From Mauremys mutica (lineage: Eukaryota; Chordata; Testudines; Geoemydidae), in NCBI RefSeq assembly GCF_020497125.1, contig NC_059084.1, positions 12,551,501-12,615,500 of the forward strand: DNA of 64,000 nucleotides, in the 5' to 3' direction. Shown in pieces: positions 12,201 to 21,776 of the stretch. Position numbers and translations under genes: made by a program. The stretch's first letter is position 1, and each line of letters opens with the position of its first letter. Below the pieces are notes generated by a model. That model saw only the letters and a list, made by a program, of their open reading frames with translations. It made no database searches and had not been told where the DNA came from.

Positions 12201-15200
12201 CCAGGAGCCAATTCCTTTCCATCCCCCTATTCTGCACTGCACAATCAGGAGATAATATAGGATTTCTTCCTGTGCCTCTCCTCTGGAGCATAGGTACTGG
12301 CCACTGCTAGAAGTCTGATTCCAGATTAGAGAGACCAGTAATCTGACTGGCATAATAAATCTTATGTTTGTAAGTGTTATTGTCTGTTCATCCGTTGGAT
12401 GATATGATATATGACAATTGTCACTGTATGTTCAAAAGACATGGAAACTGCCTGAGTATATTAGTGAGGATTTTAGGACTATTTTTCTTCGCACTCAGAT
12501 TTGAAGAGATTTTAGCAGCATGCAGAAACCTTATAAATGTGCTACAATGTTATTACCCAAATTCTAAATGTTTGTTAATTTACTGTTGTTATTTTAACCT
12601 CCTGGCACCAATTCCTGCCATAAATTGAAAAGCATTTTGCATCTAGATCTTGTTGCAAAAACCCAACTTCCTCCTTTGAAAGGTTTCAGATTTCTGTGCA
12701 TTTTCTGTGTTCACAGTAATGAAGGACTGAGGGAAAACCACAACAGCATATTGTTACACCAGCCCAGCAACACAAAGCCAGCAAAGCAGGTTGTTCTGCA
12801 ATTACCCCTGAGCTCCACAAAATAAAGAAGAAAGAACATTTCTGAAGGGCATAAAAATGGTAAATTGTACAGCTTTGCCTTTGTTCCATGCCTTGTGTTC
12901 TCCTTTGCCTATCTATTAATAAGTATAGTTAGTACCATTTTCCCCCTCTCATTTCCTTTCTGACTATGGTGGTTAGTAATCATGATTCTTAGAACTTTGA
13001 CAGCTAGGGAGTGAGCGAATGAGCATAATACTTTATGTAGTACCTTTTGTCTATGGAATCTATATTAGCTTTTAGCAGCTATATAATCATTACATATTAT
13101 TTGTATCACAGTAATACTTTGGAGCCCTGAATGGGTGATGCACACATAATAATAATTGGAGATATACCAATCTCCTAGAACTGGAAAGGACCTTGAAAGG
13201 TCATTGAGTCCAGCCCCCTGCCTTCACTAGCAGGACCAAGTACTGATTTTTGCCACAGATCCTTAAGTGGCCCCCTGAAGGATTGAATTCACAACCCTGG
13301 GTTTAGCAGGCCAATGCTAAGTAAATTTAGTGCTGCTGAAACATGCTAGATTGGCAGACTAAAGCCCTCTTTAATACCCCTGTGAGGAAGGTATTATTGT
13401 ACCAGTTTTATAGGTGACTAAACTGAGGTACAGTGAGATTAAGAGAGTCACTGACAGAACCTGGCATAACACCAGGAGTCATCATTCCCTGGTCTTTGCT
13501 CTGCCATTCACCAGTACTCTCACAGCATAGAAAACTGCATTCAGATCCTCCATTCTTGGATTTACATTTACTCTGAGATGCATAGTGAATTACTAAGCAG
13601 CCATTCGTTGTTCTAGTTGTTCCGAGATGCTTTACAATAAGACACTGACTCTTAAAAGAGCTCAGCCTGGTACCCGATTTTGTGCCCACAGTAACTGTGT
13701 GCATAATTTTGTGGCTGCAAATAACTGCAGACCCATTTCATGAGATTTAAACACATATTTAAACCTGATCTGCCAGTACAGTCAGGTTGCTAGATATTTG
13801 TGTGTCATCAACGGTATCTGCAGTTATTTGCCCCAAGATTATTTGTGGGTGCAGAATTGGGGGCACCAAACTCCAGCTCATTTTTCAAAACCAGGCCCCA
13901 AATATTCTTTCACACTTGCCTGGGACATGTGTAAAGACTCACTATCACAGATCCTTTCTGTTATTTGAGCAGAAATGGTCCCGGAACATTGTGTGTGTGT
14001 TTATTAGTCAATCATTCCCACGATCACTGAGACCTCTGTGGGCTGCTGGGATAAGAGATAGTTCTGCTCTGAGGCCAATGGGAATTGCATTTTTTGTTTG
14101 TTACCAGAGAACCGGAAACTGGCTGTCTAACACCATCAGCCACACAATGCGGACTAGGCCAGCTGTATGCAGCTCTTGGGTAGTTTTATGTGATCTCTAT
14201 ACTTCTCTTTAATGCACACTTGAAATACTCAATGCACTATAAACACTAAAGCAGCAGAGATCAGATCAAAGTATTTTTGTCTGTGTTGTTTGTTGCTTCT
14301 TTAAAGGTCCCATGTTCCCTAAAAAGGCAGTATAGCAAGGACACAAATATTTTCCCCATAAACCCCACGGCTACCATAAAAAGGAACATGATTTATTAGA
14401 AACCAAGTACAACACTTCATGAAGGTACCTCAACAGGTGATGTGTTAATCACTCCCAGGGCCAGGCAAATTCCAGAGAGCCAATCAACAAATTTAGGCCT
14501 AGAGAGTGAATATCATCCCCAAGCCTCCTTTGAATATGTATGTATAACCCCTATTTATAACCCCGTGAATTAATTACATAGCTTGAAGGGAGGAAAGTCA
14601 CATTAAAGGCTGATTACGGAGATGGTTTTGCTGTCTCAAAGCAGTAGTTTTAGTTCCCTGGCAACACAAGTTAGAATCCTAGTTCAGTCAACACACCTTT
14701 CACCTTTCTGAAAAGGTAAATTAAATTCTTCCTTATCACATAATGCACTTGATCAGACAAAATCTGAAAAGGTGAAGTTTTGCACAGATATAGGTCCCAT
14801 GATCTGCCTGGCTGCTAATCTCCACCCCCCAACCTGAAATGATTCATGGACGTGCAGTACAAGAATTTGGGAAGCACTTTGGGATCCTTCAGGATGAAAG
14901 TTGCTGTGTAATTGTATGTTTATTAATGAAAAATAGTGGGAAATAATGTTGTTAGAAGTCCACAAAGCTGACAATGCAATTATTTAACCTCAAGTAGCTA
15001 TAGCTACATACAGAAAAACATGGCATATATTTATAAATAAAGAAAAATGTTATTTTACAGCATGATATAGAATTAATATTTCCAAGAACTAAATGACATA
15101 ACCATGGTACAGAAAATAAAATCTAGTAGAAATATAAGCAAATGTCACTAGCAAAATATTGCATGTTACAATAGTCAGCAAGGTTGTCAAAATGCTGGCA

Positions 15201-18200
15201 TTTCACTTATGGACACCTGCAAGTTGTTTTTGATAATCCTTCTGAATTATTAATTTTATTATTATTTAATACAATCCAAAAGCATGATAGGCATTTGACA
15301 GAATCTTAATTTCTAAAGAAAAAGATTTTTTCCTACTATTGTCTTTAGTTTGCTTTTTTTTTTAAAATAGCTATTTAAAAAATCTGAACACAGATTTTTA
15401 GTCATGGGAATTCCTTCTGCAGATTGAGACTTACATTCTTAAAAGATGTTGTAGCCACACTTTGAGTGTCTTTTAAAACCTTTAAAGTACTCTTTAGTGC
15501 AGGAAAAGATGACAAAATATTTGAGCAGAAGAAGAAGATACAATTAAAAGCTGTGGATAGTTTGCAAAACAATTATGTTGATGTATCAGTGACACCTCTT
15601 GGCATGTTTACTGAACTGTTTCCAGTTAATCTATTCACCTCTGAAAAGAGCTGAACAAACAAACAATCTCCACATGCCTTTTGAGATGTGGAATGAGGTT
15701 CCCAGATGAGTCCTTTTTAAATAGTAGTCTAAGTTAGGCCAATTTAACTTGACAAATTAAATTAACTGTAGATTGCTAACAGTTAAAATATACTAACACA
15801 TGCAGAAGAAAAGGAAAAAAATCCTCAAATTGTCTGAAGTTTCCCTAAATATATGTGCCTTCATTCTGACTATGCCTGACCATTTTTTTTAAATATATAT
15901 ATATATGGAAATATATCTATCTCATAGAACCGGATGGGACCTTGAAAAGTCATTGAGTCTAGTCCCCTGCCTTTACAGCAGGACCACATACTGTCCCTGA
16001 CAGATTTTTGCCCCAGAACCCTACATGGCCCCCTCAAGGATTGATTTCACAACTCTGGGTTTAGCAAGCCAATGCTCAAACCACTGAACTATCCCTCCCT
16101 CCTTGGTTTGCTTTTGGTGTAGATGAGGTGTAACATTTTTGGTGGCGGACAGCTGATCTGAGATGCTTTCATTACATCTGTTCCTCTGTTTGTGGTTAAT
16201 GTAACTAGAAAAGAGCAAAAATGTAGCAAGCATTAACTCTTTGGCTTGATTCAACTTGTTCCATAAACAGAAATCCCATGTTTTTGCATATGGAAATTTT
16301 TCAGGATTGGATATAAATAAGTGTTTGAGAGTTAGGAATGGAGAGGAACACTGTATCTATTTTATTCTCTATGCAAGGGGTTATCTAATAGTTAGAGGAC
16401 CATTTAGGGATCTAATTAACTGTTCATTTCCTGTGTTTTAGTGGTTTGAGTGTTATTGAACTCTTCTGGAAGGGCATGAGATACCGCAAGGCAACCATAG
16501 CTCTGCATTAATGAAGGGGTTTTTTGGTCAGTGAATCTAAGCATCAGGTTTAAAATCCCAAGAACTACAAATTTCAGATCCAGAAGGATCAGCTCAGTTC
16601 TTGGAAGAATGAAGATCTTACCAAACTGGAAAAATTGGCTTCCATTCTATGGGCGGTACCTTTTGGAGGAGACTTTATACATGGAGTCCTGTTTCCTCAG
16701 TACTGTATTATGGGGAGTTGGTAGCTGCTCCATAGTTAAGCTAACTTCTTACTAGAAATCTATTTTTCAACCCTCCTCAAATTCCTTCCTCTCTCCCACA
16801 AAACAGGTCAATTCCTGACTCCACTGAAGTCAATGGCAAAACTCCCATTGACTTCAATAGGGCCAGATTTCACTCTATTTCCCTAAAATTTCACATGCCA
16901 CAACTCCTACCAGAATTTTTCTAGGAAGTTGGGGATCAAAAATCATAAATGAGTTTTAAAAATATATATTTTTAAAATTCCCTGCACTTAACTTTTTGAA
17001 AACATTCACCCTCCACCCATTTTTTAATGTATTTAATTCATTTATTTATGTTTTGCCTGATTCTGTCTCAAAATTGCATTGGCCTAAAGACTCCAGATGT
17101 GTTGGCGTGCTGGCCATACTGAGGGTTAGCAGCCTATTAATATCTTAGGTATGTTTAGTGGGGAAATTACCAAGATTAGATCTCAAGACATATTGAGAGC
17201 TTCAGCTGGGTTGTACGTACCCATCACTAAAGTAGGCAACAAAGAGGATTGACTAGAACAGGGGTTCTCAACCTTTTTCTTTCTGAGGCCCCCCCAACAA
17301 GCTATAAAAACTCCATGGCCCACCTGTTTTTCACCATATAAAACCCAGGTCCAGTGTCAGGGGGTAGCAAGCAGGGCAATTGCCTAGGGCCCCATGCCAT
17401 AGATAGCCCTGCGAAGCTAAGTTGCTCAGGCTTTGGCTTCAGCCCCAGGTGGTGGGGCTTGGGGCAGCGGGTTTCAACCCCACACGGAGAGTCTTCAGCT
17501 TTCTGCCCTGGAATCCAATGAGTCTAACACCTGCCCTGCTTGCAGACCTTTTGAAACCTGCTTGTGGGCCCCCTGACCCCTGTTTGAGAACCGGCCACTG
17601 GACTAGAGGATTATTAAAGAAGGGATATAGAAAAGAGGCAGAGAAAAGATCTCTGTCCTTTGCCCAGCCAGGAAACTTTGCCACCCAATAGGAACTGGAA
17701 GACAACCTTGTTACTCTGCTTCATTTAAAGAGACTTTGTAAATTAAGGACTGTTTCCCCCCCCCAACTTTAGCCCCTCTGAGTAAGCCATCCTCTCTCTG
17801 CCACTGTGCACTACACCTTTTAAAAGCTCAAGTTGTTAAAAAGTCTGGAAACTGAGCAGTAAAGGGATTCAGTCAGTGCCCTAATCCCACCTATTGTTTC
17901 CTTTATCGCCCACTGGATGTAGAGGAAATTGCTTTGCAGTAGTGACATTATGCCATGTATCTAATCGGTTTCATTTTAGTTGTTGCTATATTTTCTTCCC
18001 CTTAATAGCATAATGGCGATTGCATGCTATCCCACAGGCTCATATGACATTTAAAATAGGATGATAGTGACTGTCTGAACTTGGTCAGAATTAAATTTGA
18101 AAGCCAAAGTAAAATAAAATGAAATTGGGGAAACAGGCTCATAGAAAACAATGAGGAGTACTTGTGGCACCTTAGAGATTACTTTTGCCTGTTCACAGTG

Positions 18201-20189
18201 AATCAGTAGCAGCATCAGGACTAAAGGCCAGATCTCCTAGCTCCCAGGGCCCTAATCCTTGACAGAGATTCCAGAAAATGTGCTCCCTTCCCCCCCTCCC
18301 TCCCATTTGGAAAATGTCAACAAAAAGAAAAAAATTGTTAAATTCCCAAGTTTTTGTTTAAAATTCCCCAAAGGCTTTTGTTTTCTGATTTCAAAATTTT
18401 AGAAAAGCAGGTACTTCTTGTGGAACTTTTCATTAAGTTGAAAACCTAGCTTTACCACTTAAACAAACAAACAAAAGCTGATGGAATTTTTTTGACCAGC
18501 CATAATCACTAAATCACACTTCCACCTACATGCAGAAAACATAATTAGAACGTGTTGAAGCTGATGATGTTAACATGACACTTATGTGGTAACGATGGGG
18601 AATTACCTGCTAAACTAAACTAAATTTGTTAGTCTTTAAGGTGCCACAAGTACTCCTGTTCTTTTTGCGGATACAGACTAACACGGCTGCTACTCTGAAA
18701 CCTGCTAAACTACAGTTGCCACAGGTCAGCTTTATTTGCTAGACAAAAACCAAACACAGAGTTTTCCAGTTTGGGGCAGTTCTTATCTTTCTGCACAAAG
18801 GAAACTAATGCTAGAAGAAGTCATTCCATCTGGCATCACAGGGTTAATAGAAAAATGTGGTCTGTGGAGTGCAGTCTTTTTAAAGCAGGGGTCTGGTAAT
18901 CTGGACAATGATGTCTTCCCAGCTTGGCTGCTTTATAACCTTGGGCAAACATTTAAATTCTCTGTGCCTCAGTTGCCCACTTATAAAGTGGGGGAGCAAA
19001 ATACTATTCACAAGATTTGCTGTGAGGATTGATAAATCTTTGCAAAATGTTTTGAGATAATCAGATGGAAGGAACAAGTGCAAAGAATGTTCATTACTAA
19101 TATCAGCGGTTCAGCTTTCCATGACTAATGTGGGGGCTCAATTTTGAAAATTACAACCTGCATCTCAAACTGGACATTTTTATATGCTGTTACAGCAAGC
19201 TTGTGTGTGCAGTGCTGAAAATCCAGACCAAAATATTAAGACACATTTATAACAGATATATGATCAACCTGGCATGGGGCTGTGTTGTTTTCCCATGAAA
19301 AAATGAGTGTATTCAAAACTTTCTAAAAACAAAAGGAATCGTACTGGCTATTTGCTTTTTTTCAGTTCAGTCATTACTGTAGAACAGGTTTCAGAGGGGC
19401 AGCCGTGTTAGTCTGTATCAGCAAAAATGAGGAGGCACCTTAGAGACTAACACATTTATTTGGGCATAAGCTTTCGTGGGATAGTCCACGAAAGCTTATG
19501 CCCAAATAAATGTGCTAATCTCTAAAGGTGCCACAAGGACTCCTCATTGTTTTTACTGTAGAACAGGATTTTTGATGTGTTCAGTCATTCTAGTGTATTT
19601 TGTCCTCTCTGCACAAATGTAACTCTTATTCATATTACTTAACATTTGTACATCAAGGGGAGATGTACAGCCCATAGGTTGTATTTGAACAGTTCCATAA
19701 ATGATACATTTGTTTTCTACTGCACTGCACATACATTTTTATAGCTTCCCTCTTTTGAATGAGATCCAAAATGAAGATGAGATGCAATCATTTGTGCTCA
19801 TTAAAAATTCCATGGTAATTATGAAGACACAATGGCCATTTAGACATCTAATAACCTGATATTGTCATAAATGTTGCTTACCAGTACAGCATATATCTGT
19901 ATAATTCTTTACTTATAGAAGACTGAGTCAAACCTAACTTCTTTAGACAGAAACGTTTCCCCTCTTCCTGATAAAATAGAGTAGTGTTTTTCAGATAACT
20001 ATGTTAAAAATTAAGATTGTATGTTACAAAGTATCATGTTAGGAACTAACAAACAGGAATAGAGCATGCTTTAAACAGAGCTTGTAGCAGATGTAGATAT
20101 ACATTCCATATACATTCTCACAAAAAAAAGAGATGCCATTAAATAAAATAGAGCAGAGGTAATAATTTAGTACTTACATTGACTTTCAT
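1..20189 (-). CDS. CASS4: CASS4 (Cas scaffolding protein family member 4), partial gene, 3' exons missing
   Basis: Five coding exons are visible on the minus strand: 20178-20189, 8215-8646, 3678-3782, 3056-3205 and 1-222. All are joined in phase 0 and give the first 307 codons. The protein starts MKVN, the same layout as the four-residue first coding exon of its paralogue NEDD9. An SH3 domain follows (about residues 8-65: ALYDN, DELAFRKGD, EGWWKCSLHGRQGLAPANR). Then comes a substrate domain with YxxP tyrosine motifs (IYQVP twice, TYDVP, LYDIP twice, VYDVP, IYDIP), which are docking sites for SH2 proteins once phosphorylated by Src/FAK-type kinases. Cas-family proteins are focal-adhesion scaffolds. 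The serine-rich bundle and C-terminal FAT-like domain would lie left of position 1. Assignment to CASS4 rather than NEDD9 or BCAR1 rests on the YNTLPNPQKSEWIYDIPVSP block and on its place next to CSTF1. No frameshift is seen. Confidence 0.93.
223..1624. other. CASS4 intron, left part
   Basis: The intron holds no recognised gene. Positions about 1130-1430 look like an old MIR/CORE-type SINE in plus orientation (ctcaaaatgctttacaaa, then cttgcccaaggttgtacag). The remainder shows nothing I can name. Confidence 0.5.
1640..1732 (-). mobile_element. Truncated Penelope-like terminal repeat with hammerhead-like core
   Basis: The element is flanked by a perfect 15-base duplication (tcatttcttacttta at 1625-1639 and 1733-1747). 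Read on the minus strand it contains CCGAAGA, a hairpin GTGGGT-ATTC-ACCCAC, then GAAA and GCTCATGC. That order matches a hammerhead ribozyme core (CUGANGA, stem II, GAAA, short stem III) apart from U4 to C. The end GTTAGTCTATAAGGTGCCAC is shared with the other copies in the window. Penelope elements are known to carry hammerhead motifs. Assigning this family to Penelope is inference. Confidence 0.65.
1860..2846 (+). mobile_element. CR1 LINE fragment, 3' end of ORF2 and 3'UTR
   Basis: Frame 1 reads GSVLGQVLFHIFINDLDNGV then FADYIKTGGVA, the reverse-transcriptase part of CR1 with the catalytic FADD changed to FADY. Further down are degenerate pieces of the C-terminal region ([12 protein letters not shown] text becomes tattgtgtccagtttgggg, then aaagtccagaggagag). 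The end resembles the CR1 tail (tctatggttctatga). It is 5'-truncated, frameshifted and dead. It sits in CASS4 intron 4, antisense to the gene. Confidence 0.85.
3056..3205 (-). CDS. CASS4: CASS4 coding exon 4
   Basis: This 150-base exon has 50 codons and is in phase 0. The acceptor is TTTTATTAG; the donor is AGT|GTAAGT. It encodes RCATPPAARKGSMPILYKEY followed by an LYDIPSS motif and EIYVQQDSPVGS. The alternative acceptor three bases downstream (TAGAG|GTG) shifts the frame into a stop, so the first AG is preferred. Confidence 0.85.
3678..3782 (-). CDS. CASS4: CASS4 coding exon 3
   Basis: This 105-base exon has 35 codons and is in phase 0. The acceptor is TTTCCCCCCGTCAAG, read on the minus strand; the donor is CAG|GTGAGT. 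The product runs from HRFTLPTASRASMPYI to ETYDVPSPQHRVALCIQ and includes one YDVP phosphotyrosine motif. A second AG inside the exon (after CTTCCCACAG) could act as an alternative acceptor, but the upstream one keeps the FTLP segment in frame. Confidence 0.85.
4201..4388 (+). repeat. Reptile-type interspersed repeat
   Basis: The text from gtaagaacataagaacggcc to ggcaaatagaggctagggac is a dispersed family I recognise from turtle and crocodile genomes. I do not name its class. It lies in CASS4 intron 2. Confidence 0.55.
6392..6605 (+). mobile_element. hAT-like MITE, family A (214 bp)
   Basis: The left end is CAGGGGTTCTCAAACT; the right end is AGTTTGAGAACTA, slightly shortened. The target duplication is a perfect eight bases (atttaggg at 6384-6391 and 6606-6613). 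Length, ends and eight-base duplication fit a non-autonomous hAT element. A sister copy is at 21558. Confidence 0.8.
7155..7487. mobile_element. hAT-like fold-back MITE, 333 bp, full length
   Basis: The perfect eight-base duplication ttctataa (7147-7154, 7488-7495) surrounds ends CAGGGTTTCTCAAAC and GTTTGAGAAACCCTG. The two halves are long inverted copies of each other, GC-rich, with gggaaagcccctgg near one end and ccaggggctttccc near the other. This explains the mirrored ORFs on both strands, which are not genes. Confidence 0.88.
7510..7718. mobile_element. Penelope-derived inverted terminal-repeat pair
   Basis: Flanked by cacattcttacaa (7497-7509) and cacattgttacaa (7719-7731), a 12/13 match. 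The insert is two opposing copies of the terminal repeat meeting near 7595-7605. Each has the ACGAAAGCTTATG segment and the hairpin GTGGGTATTCAC. The right copy ends agactaacacggctacccct. The hammerhead-like core of the left copy reads CCGACAA, damaged at G8. Confidence 0.75.
8215..8646 (-). CDS. CASS4: CASS4 coding exon 2 (SH3 domain and first YxxP motifs)
   Basis: This 432-base exon has 144 codons and is in phase 0 at both ends. The acceptor is TTTTTCCTCTCTAG; the donor is CAG|GTAAGA. It encodes the whole SH3 domain with the ALYDN motif, the WW pair and the conserved proline/asparagine end (LAPANRLQLL). Two IYQVP motifs and a TYERM segment follow. The reading continues upstream of the apparent TTG start to AAT ACC at the splice site, so this exon does not hold the initiator. 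Confidence 0.95.
9696..10071. mobile_element. hAT-like MITE, family B (376 bp)
   Basis: The ends CAGGGCTGGCTTTAGG and CCTAAAGCCAGCCCTA are inverted repeats. The eight-base duplication tttgtgac is perfect (9688-9695, 10072-10079). The GC-rich interior has cttcggcgctacttcggc-like palindromes. It has landed inside an older MIR-like SINE whose two halves continue on each side. Confidence 0.87.
13153..13322 (-). mobile_element. tRNA-derived SINE with CR1-like tail, 5'-truncated
   Basis: Read on the minus strand: GGCCTGCTAAACCCAGGGTT then TGTGAATTCAATCC (B-box region), a middle part, and a tail CAAGGTCCTTTCCAGTTCTA like a CR1 3' end. It is the turtle polymerase III SINE type. The A-box end is missing compared with the copy at 15907. 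Confidence 0.75.
15907..16102 (-). mobile_element. tRNA-derived SINE with CR1-like tail, near full length
   Basis: The minus strand starts GGAGGGAGGGATAGTTCAGT (A box TAGTTCAGTGG), then GTTGTGAAATCAATCC (B box). The tail is GGTCCCATCCGGTTCTATGA followed by a TA-rich end next to an (AT)n tract. A tRNA-like head and a CR1-like tail are the marks of the tortoise polymerase III SINE, which is mobilised by CR1. It is not a functional tRNA gene. Confidence 0.82.
17259..17600 (+). mobile_element. hAT-like MITE, family C (342 bp)
   Basis: The left end is CAGGGGTTCTCAACCTTTTT; the right end is tgagaaccggccactg. The flanks gactagaa (17251-17258) and gactagag (17601-17608) match at 7 of 8. The interior has agctaagttgctcaggcttt, shared with copies at 51007 and 52120. 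Confidence 0.85.
18150..18181 (-). mobile_element. Short Penelope-derived terminal repeat fragment
   Basis: Only the distal end remains (gaggagtacttgtggcacct). It lies 440 bases from, and opposite to, the copy at 18618, so the two could be remnants of one inverted pair. Confidence 0.55.
18618..18699 (+). mobile_element. 5'-truncated Penelope-derived terminal repeat
   Basis: A perfect 13-base duplication (acctgctaaacta at 18605-18617 and 18700-18712) flanks 82 bases holding ttgttagtctttaaggtgcc and gactaacacggctgctactc. The hammerhead-like half is absent because of truncation. Confidence 0.75.
19389..19552. mobile_element. Penelope-derived fold-back insertion
   Basis: A perfect 15-base duplication ttactgtagaacagg (19374-19388 and 19553-19567) surrounds two inverted arms. 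Each carries the run cataagctttcgtgg or its complement, joined at a small loop (gatagt). The end read from the left is gcagccgtgttagtctgtat. The hairpin sequence is shortened, so no complete hammerhead core remains. Confidence 0.78.
20178..20189 (-). CDS. CASS4: CASS4 coding exon 1 (start codon, M-K-V-N)
   Basis: On the minus strand the exon reads ATGAAAGTCAAT and is followed by a strong donor, GTAAGTA. It ends in phase 0, as exon 2 needs, so the protein begins MKVN-NTLAKALYDN. NEDD9 has the same arrangement: a four-codon first exon followed by the SH3 exon. The 5'UTR continues upstream (higher coordinates) for an unknown distance. The exon is too short for ORF finding. No other start joins exon 2 as well, but I have no transcript evidence. 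Confidence 0.72.
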
Positions 20190-21557
20190 CTTGTCCTTTC
20201 TCTATTATTCCATTACCTAAATGAACACAATACACTCTCCTCTTCTCAAGTGAAGTTCTTCAGCTCAGACTGAAGTACGGTACGGTAAGGTTTGGCTAGA
20301 AGCCTACACCTCCCAGTGCTGGACTTGCTGTGAACCCTGCCGAGGGTGAAGTGAACAGCCACTGGGAATGAATGGAACTAATTACATAGTAAATTCTCTC
20401 TAACGTTACACGGCCTGCAGCTATGTTCATGCAAAAGAAGGAATGGCACTCGGTCAAGCCTCCAGGAAGAAAAGGAAGAAACCAAAACAGGAATTCTGAT
20501 ATTGTAGAGCTCTAAGAAGGTCATGTGGACACTGCAGTGAAGCTAAGACAGATGCGTGTATTTTGGGGCTTTTTCCCAAGGCAGTATCAGTTCTTCTTCC
20601 TCCTTAGTTTGTATTTAAAAATACTTTGATTTTGAATTTTTCATGTTCCGGTCACTAGAAATGTCATGGCTCAGCAAGACCTTTACAGCTATACAAATCA
20701 GTGCAGAAAAACCACATTTTAAAGGCAGAGAATCTGAGAGAACAACGCTGAACAGTTCATGTTTAACATCTTCTGTTTTGTACAATTTTCAAAGGTTCCT
20801 TTATACAGAAGAGATCTTGCCTCCATTATTTTCCTTCCTCTTTCTGCAATAAGTACGTTCCCTTTTTTTCCCCGAAACACTTTTTTAATGAAAAACTGTG
20901 CCTGTGTCTTGTAGGGGGCAACAGTTGGATTTTTTGATTTTCTTCTCTACATTTTAACCTTTTGTACTTGGAGTGGATTTGGTAATGCAGAAGCATCCAA
21001 CCAACTTTTCTAGTCATGCAAAATGTCTGGTACAATGAAGCTCACTTGCAACAAATTCTGATCCTTTTTAGGTGACAGGCATTTGAATTATCAGTTGTGA
21101 AAGTGCAAGAAGAGAATTCAGCCTAGAGAAATTGCACAAATGTACCATCACAGACCATAGAATTTTTTAAAATATATTTTAGGAACAACAATGCAATCTG
21201 TTGCCACACAGCTGCCTTAAAGGTGGCATAACTGACCACAGGAAGACGACTCTGCTGAAGGAACCTTCAACAGCATAGGGCCCACATAAGGCCTACGCTA
21301 CTCCACAGCTTCCTCCTATACTAGAGGGTCAGGTGATTTAATTTAGAGAAAGAGAGCATGGCTGCGGATTCCATAACCCACATCTGCCTCCCGTTACCTA
21401 AAGCCCTTGGCAAGTAATGTAAGTTAGGCTATTCTAACTTGCTGCTGGTGGCTGACCACAAAGATAGCTTAAAGTCCTTGCACAACACACAGCAGAGTCT
21501 GCGAGGTTGCTGCGGTTGCAAGGTGAGAGTATGCAAATAAAATTCTAAGGGCTAGAT

Positions 21558-21776
21558 CAGGGGTTCTCAAACTGGGGGGTCAGGACCCCTCAGAGGGTTG
21601 CAAGGTTATTACATGGGGGGTCATGAGCTGTCAACCTCCACCCCAAACCCTGCTTTGCCTCCAGCATTTATAATGGTGTTAAATATATAAAGTGTTTTTA
21701 ATTTATAAGGGGGGAATCACAGTCTGAGGCTTGCTATGTGAAAGGGGTCACCAGTACAAAAGTTTGAGAACCACTA
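21558..21776 (+). mobile_element. hAT-like MITE, family A, second copy
   Basis: The left end CAGGGGTTCTCAAACTGGGG and right end gtacaaaagtttgagaacca repeat those of the element at 6392, in the same orientation. The flanking octamers (ggctagat and cgctaagt) agree only in part, so the duplication has decayed or the exact end is off by a few bases. Confidence 0.75.

Larger units (their letters stand above)
8647..20177. other. CASS4 intron 1 (11.5 kb)
   Basis: This large first intron separates the four-codon first exon from the SH3 exon. Apart from the listed elements it contains worn MIR/CORE-type SINE text near 8905-9110, 9560-10150 (split by a MITE), 11025-11160 and 13340-13520 in plus orientation and 18870-19075 in minus orientation. 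The remaining DNA (for example 11200-13150, 13600-15850, 16130-17250) shows no gene I can support. Confidence 0.6.

Noticed and set aside
15907..16102. Functional tRNA gene
   Set aside because: A and B box-like text is present but the body is degenerate, no cloverleaf closes, and a CR1-like tail follows; it is a SINE.
19389..19552. Calling the gactaacacggct family a tRNA-derived SINE
   Set aside because: No polymerase III A or B box in the right spacing; the hairpin with GAAA and the inverted terminal copies fit Penelope-derived repeats better.
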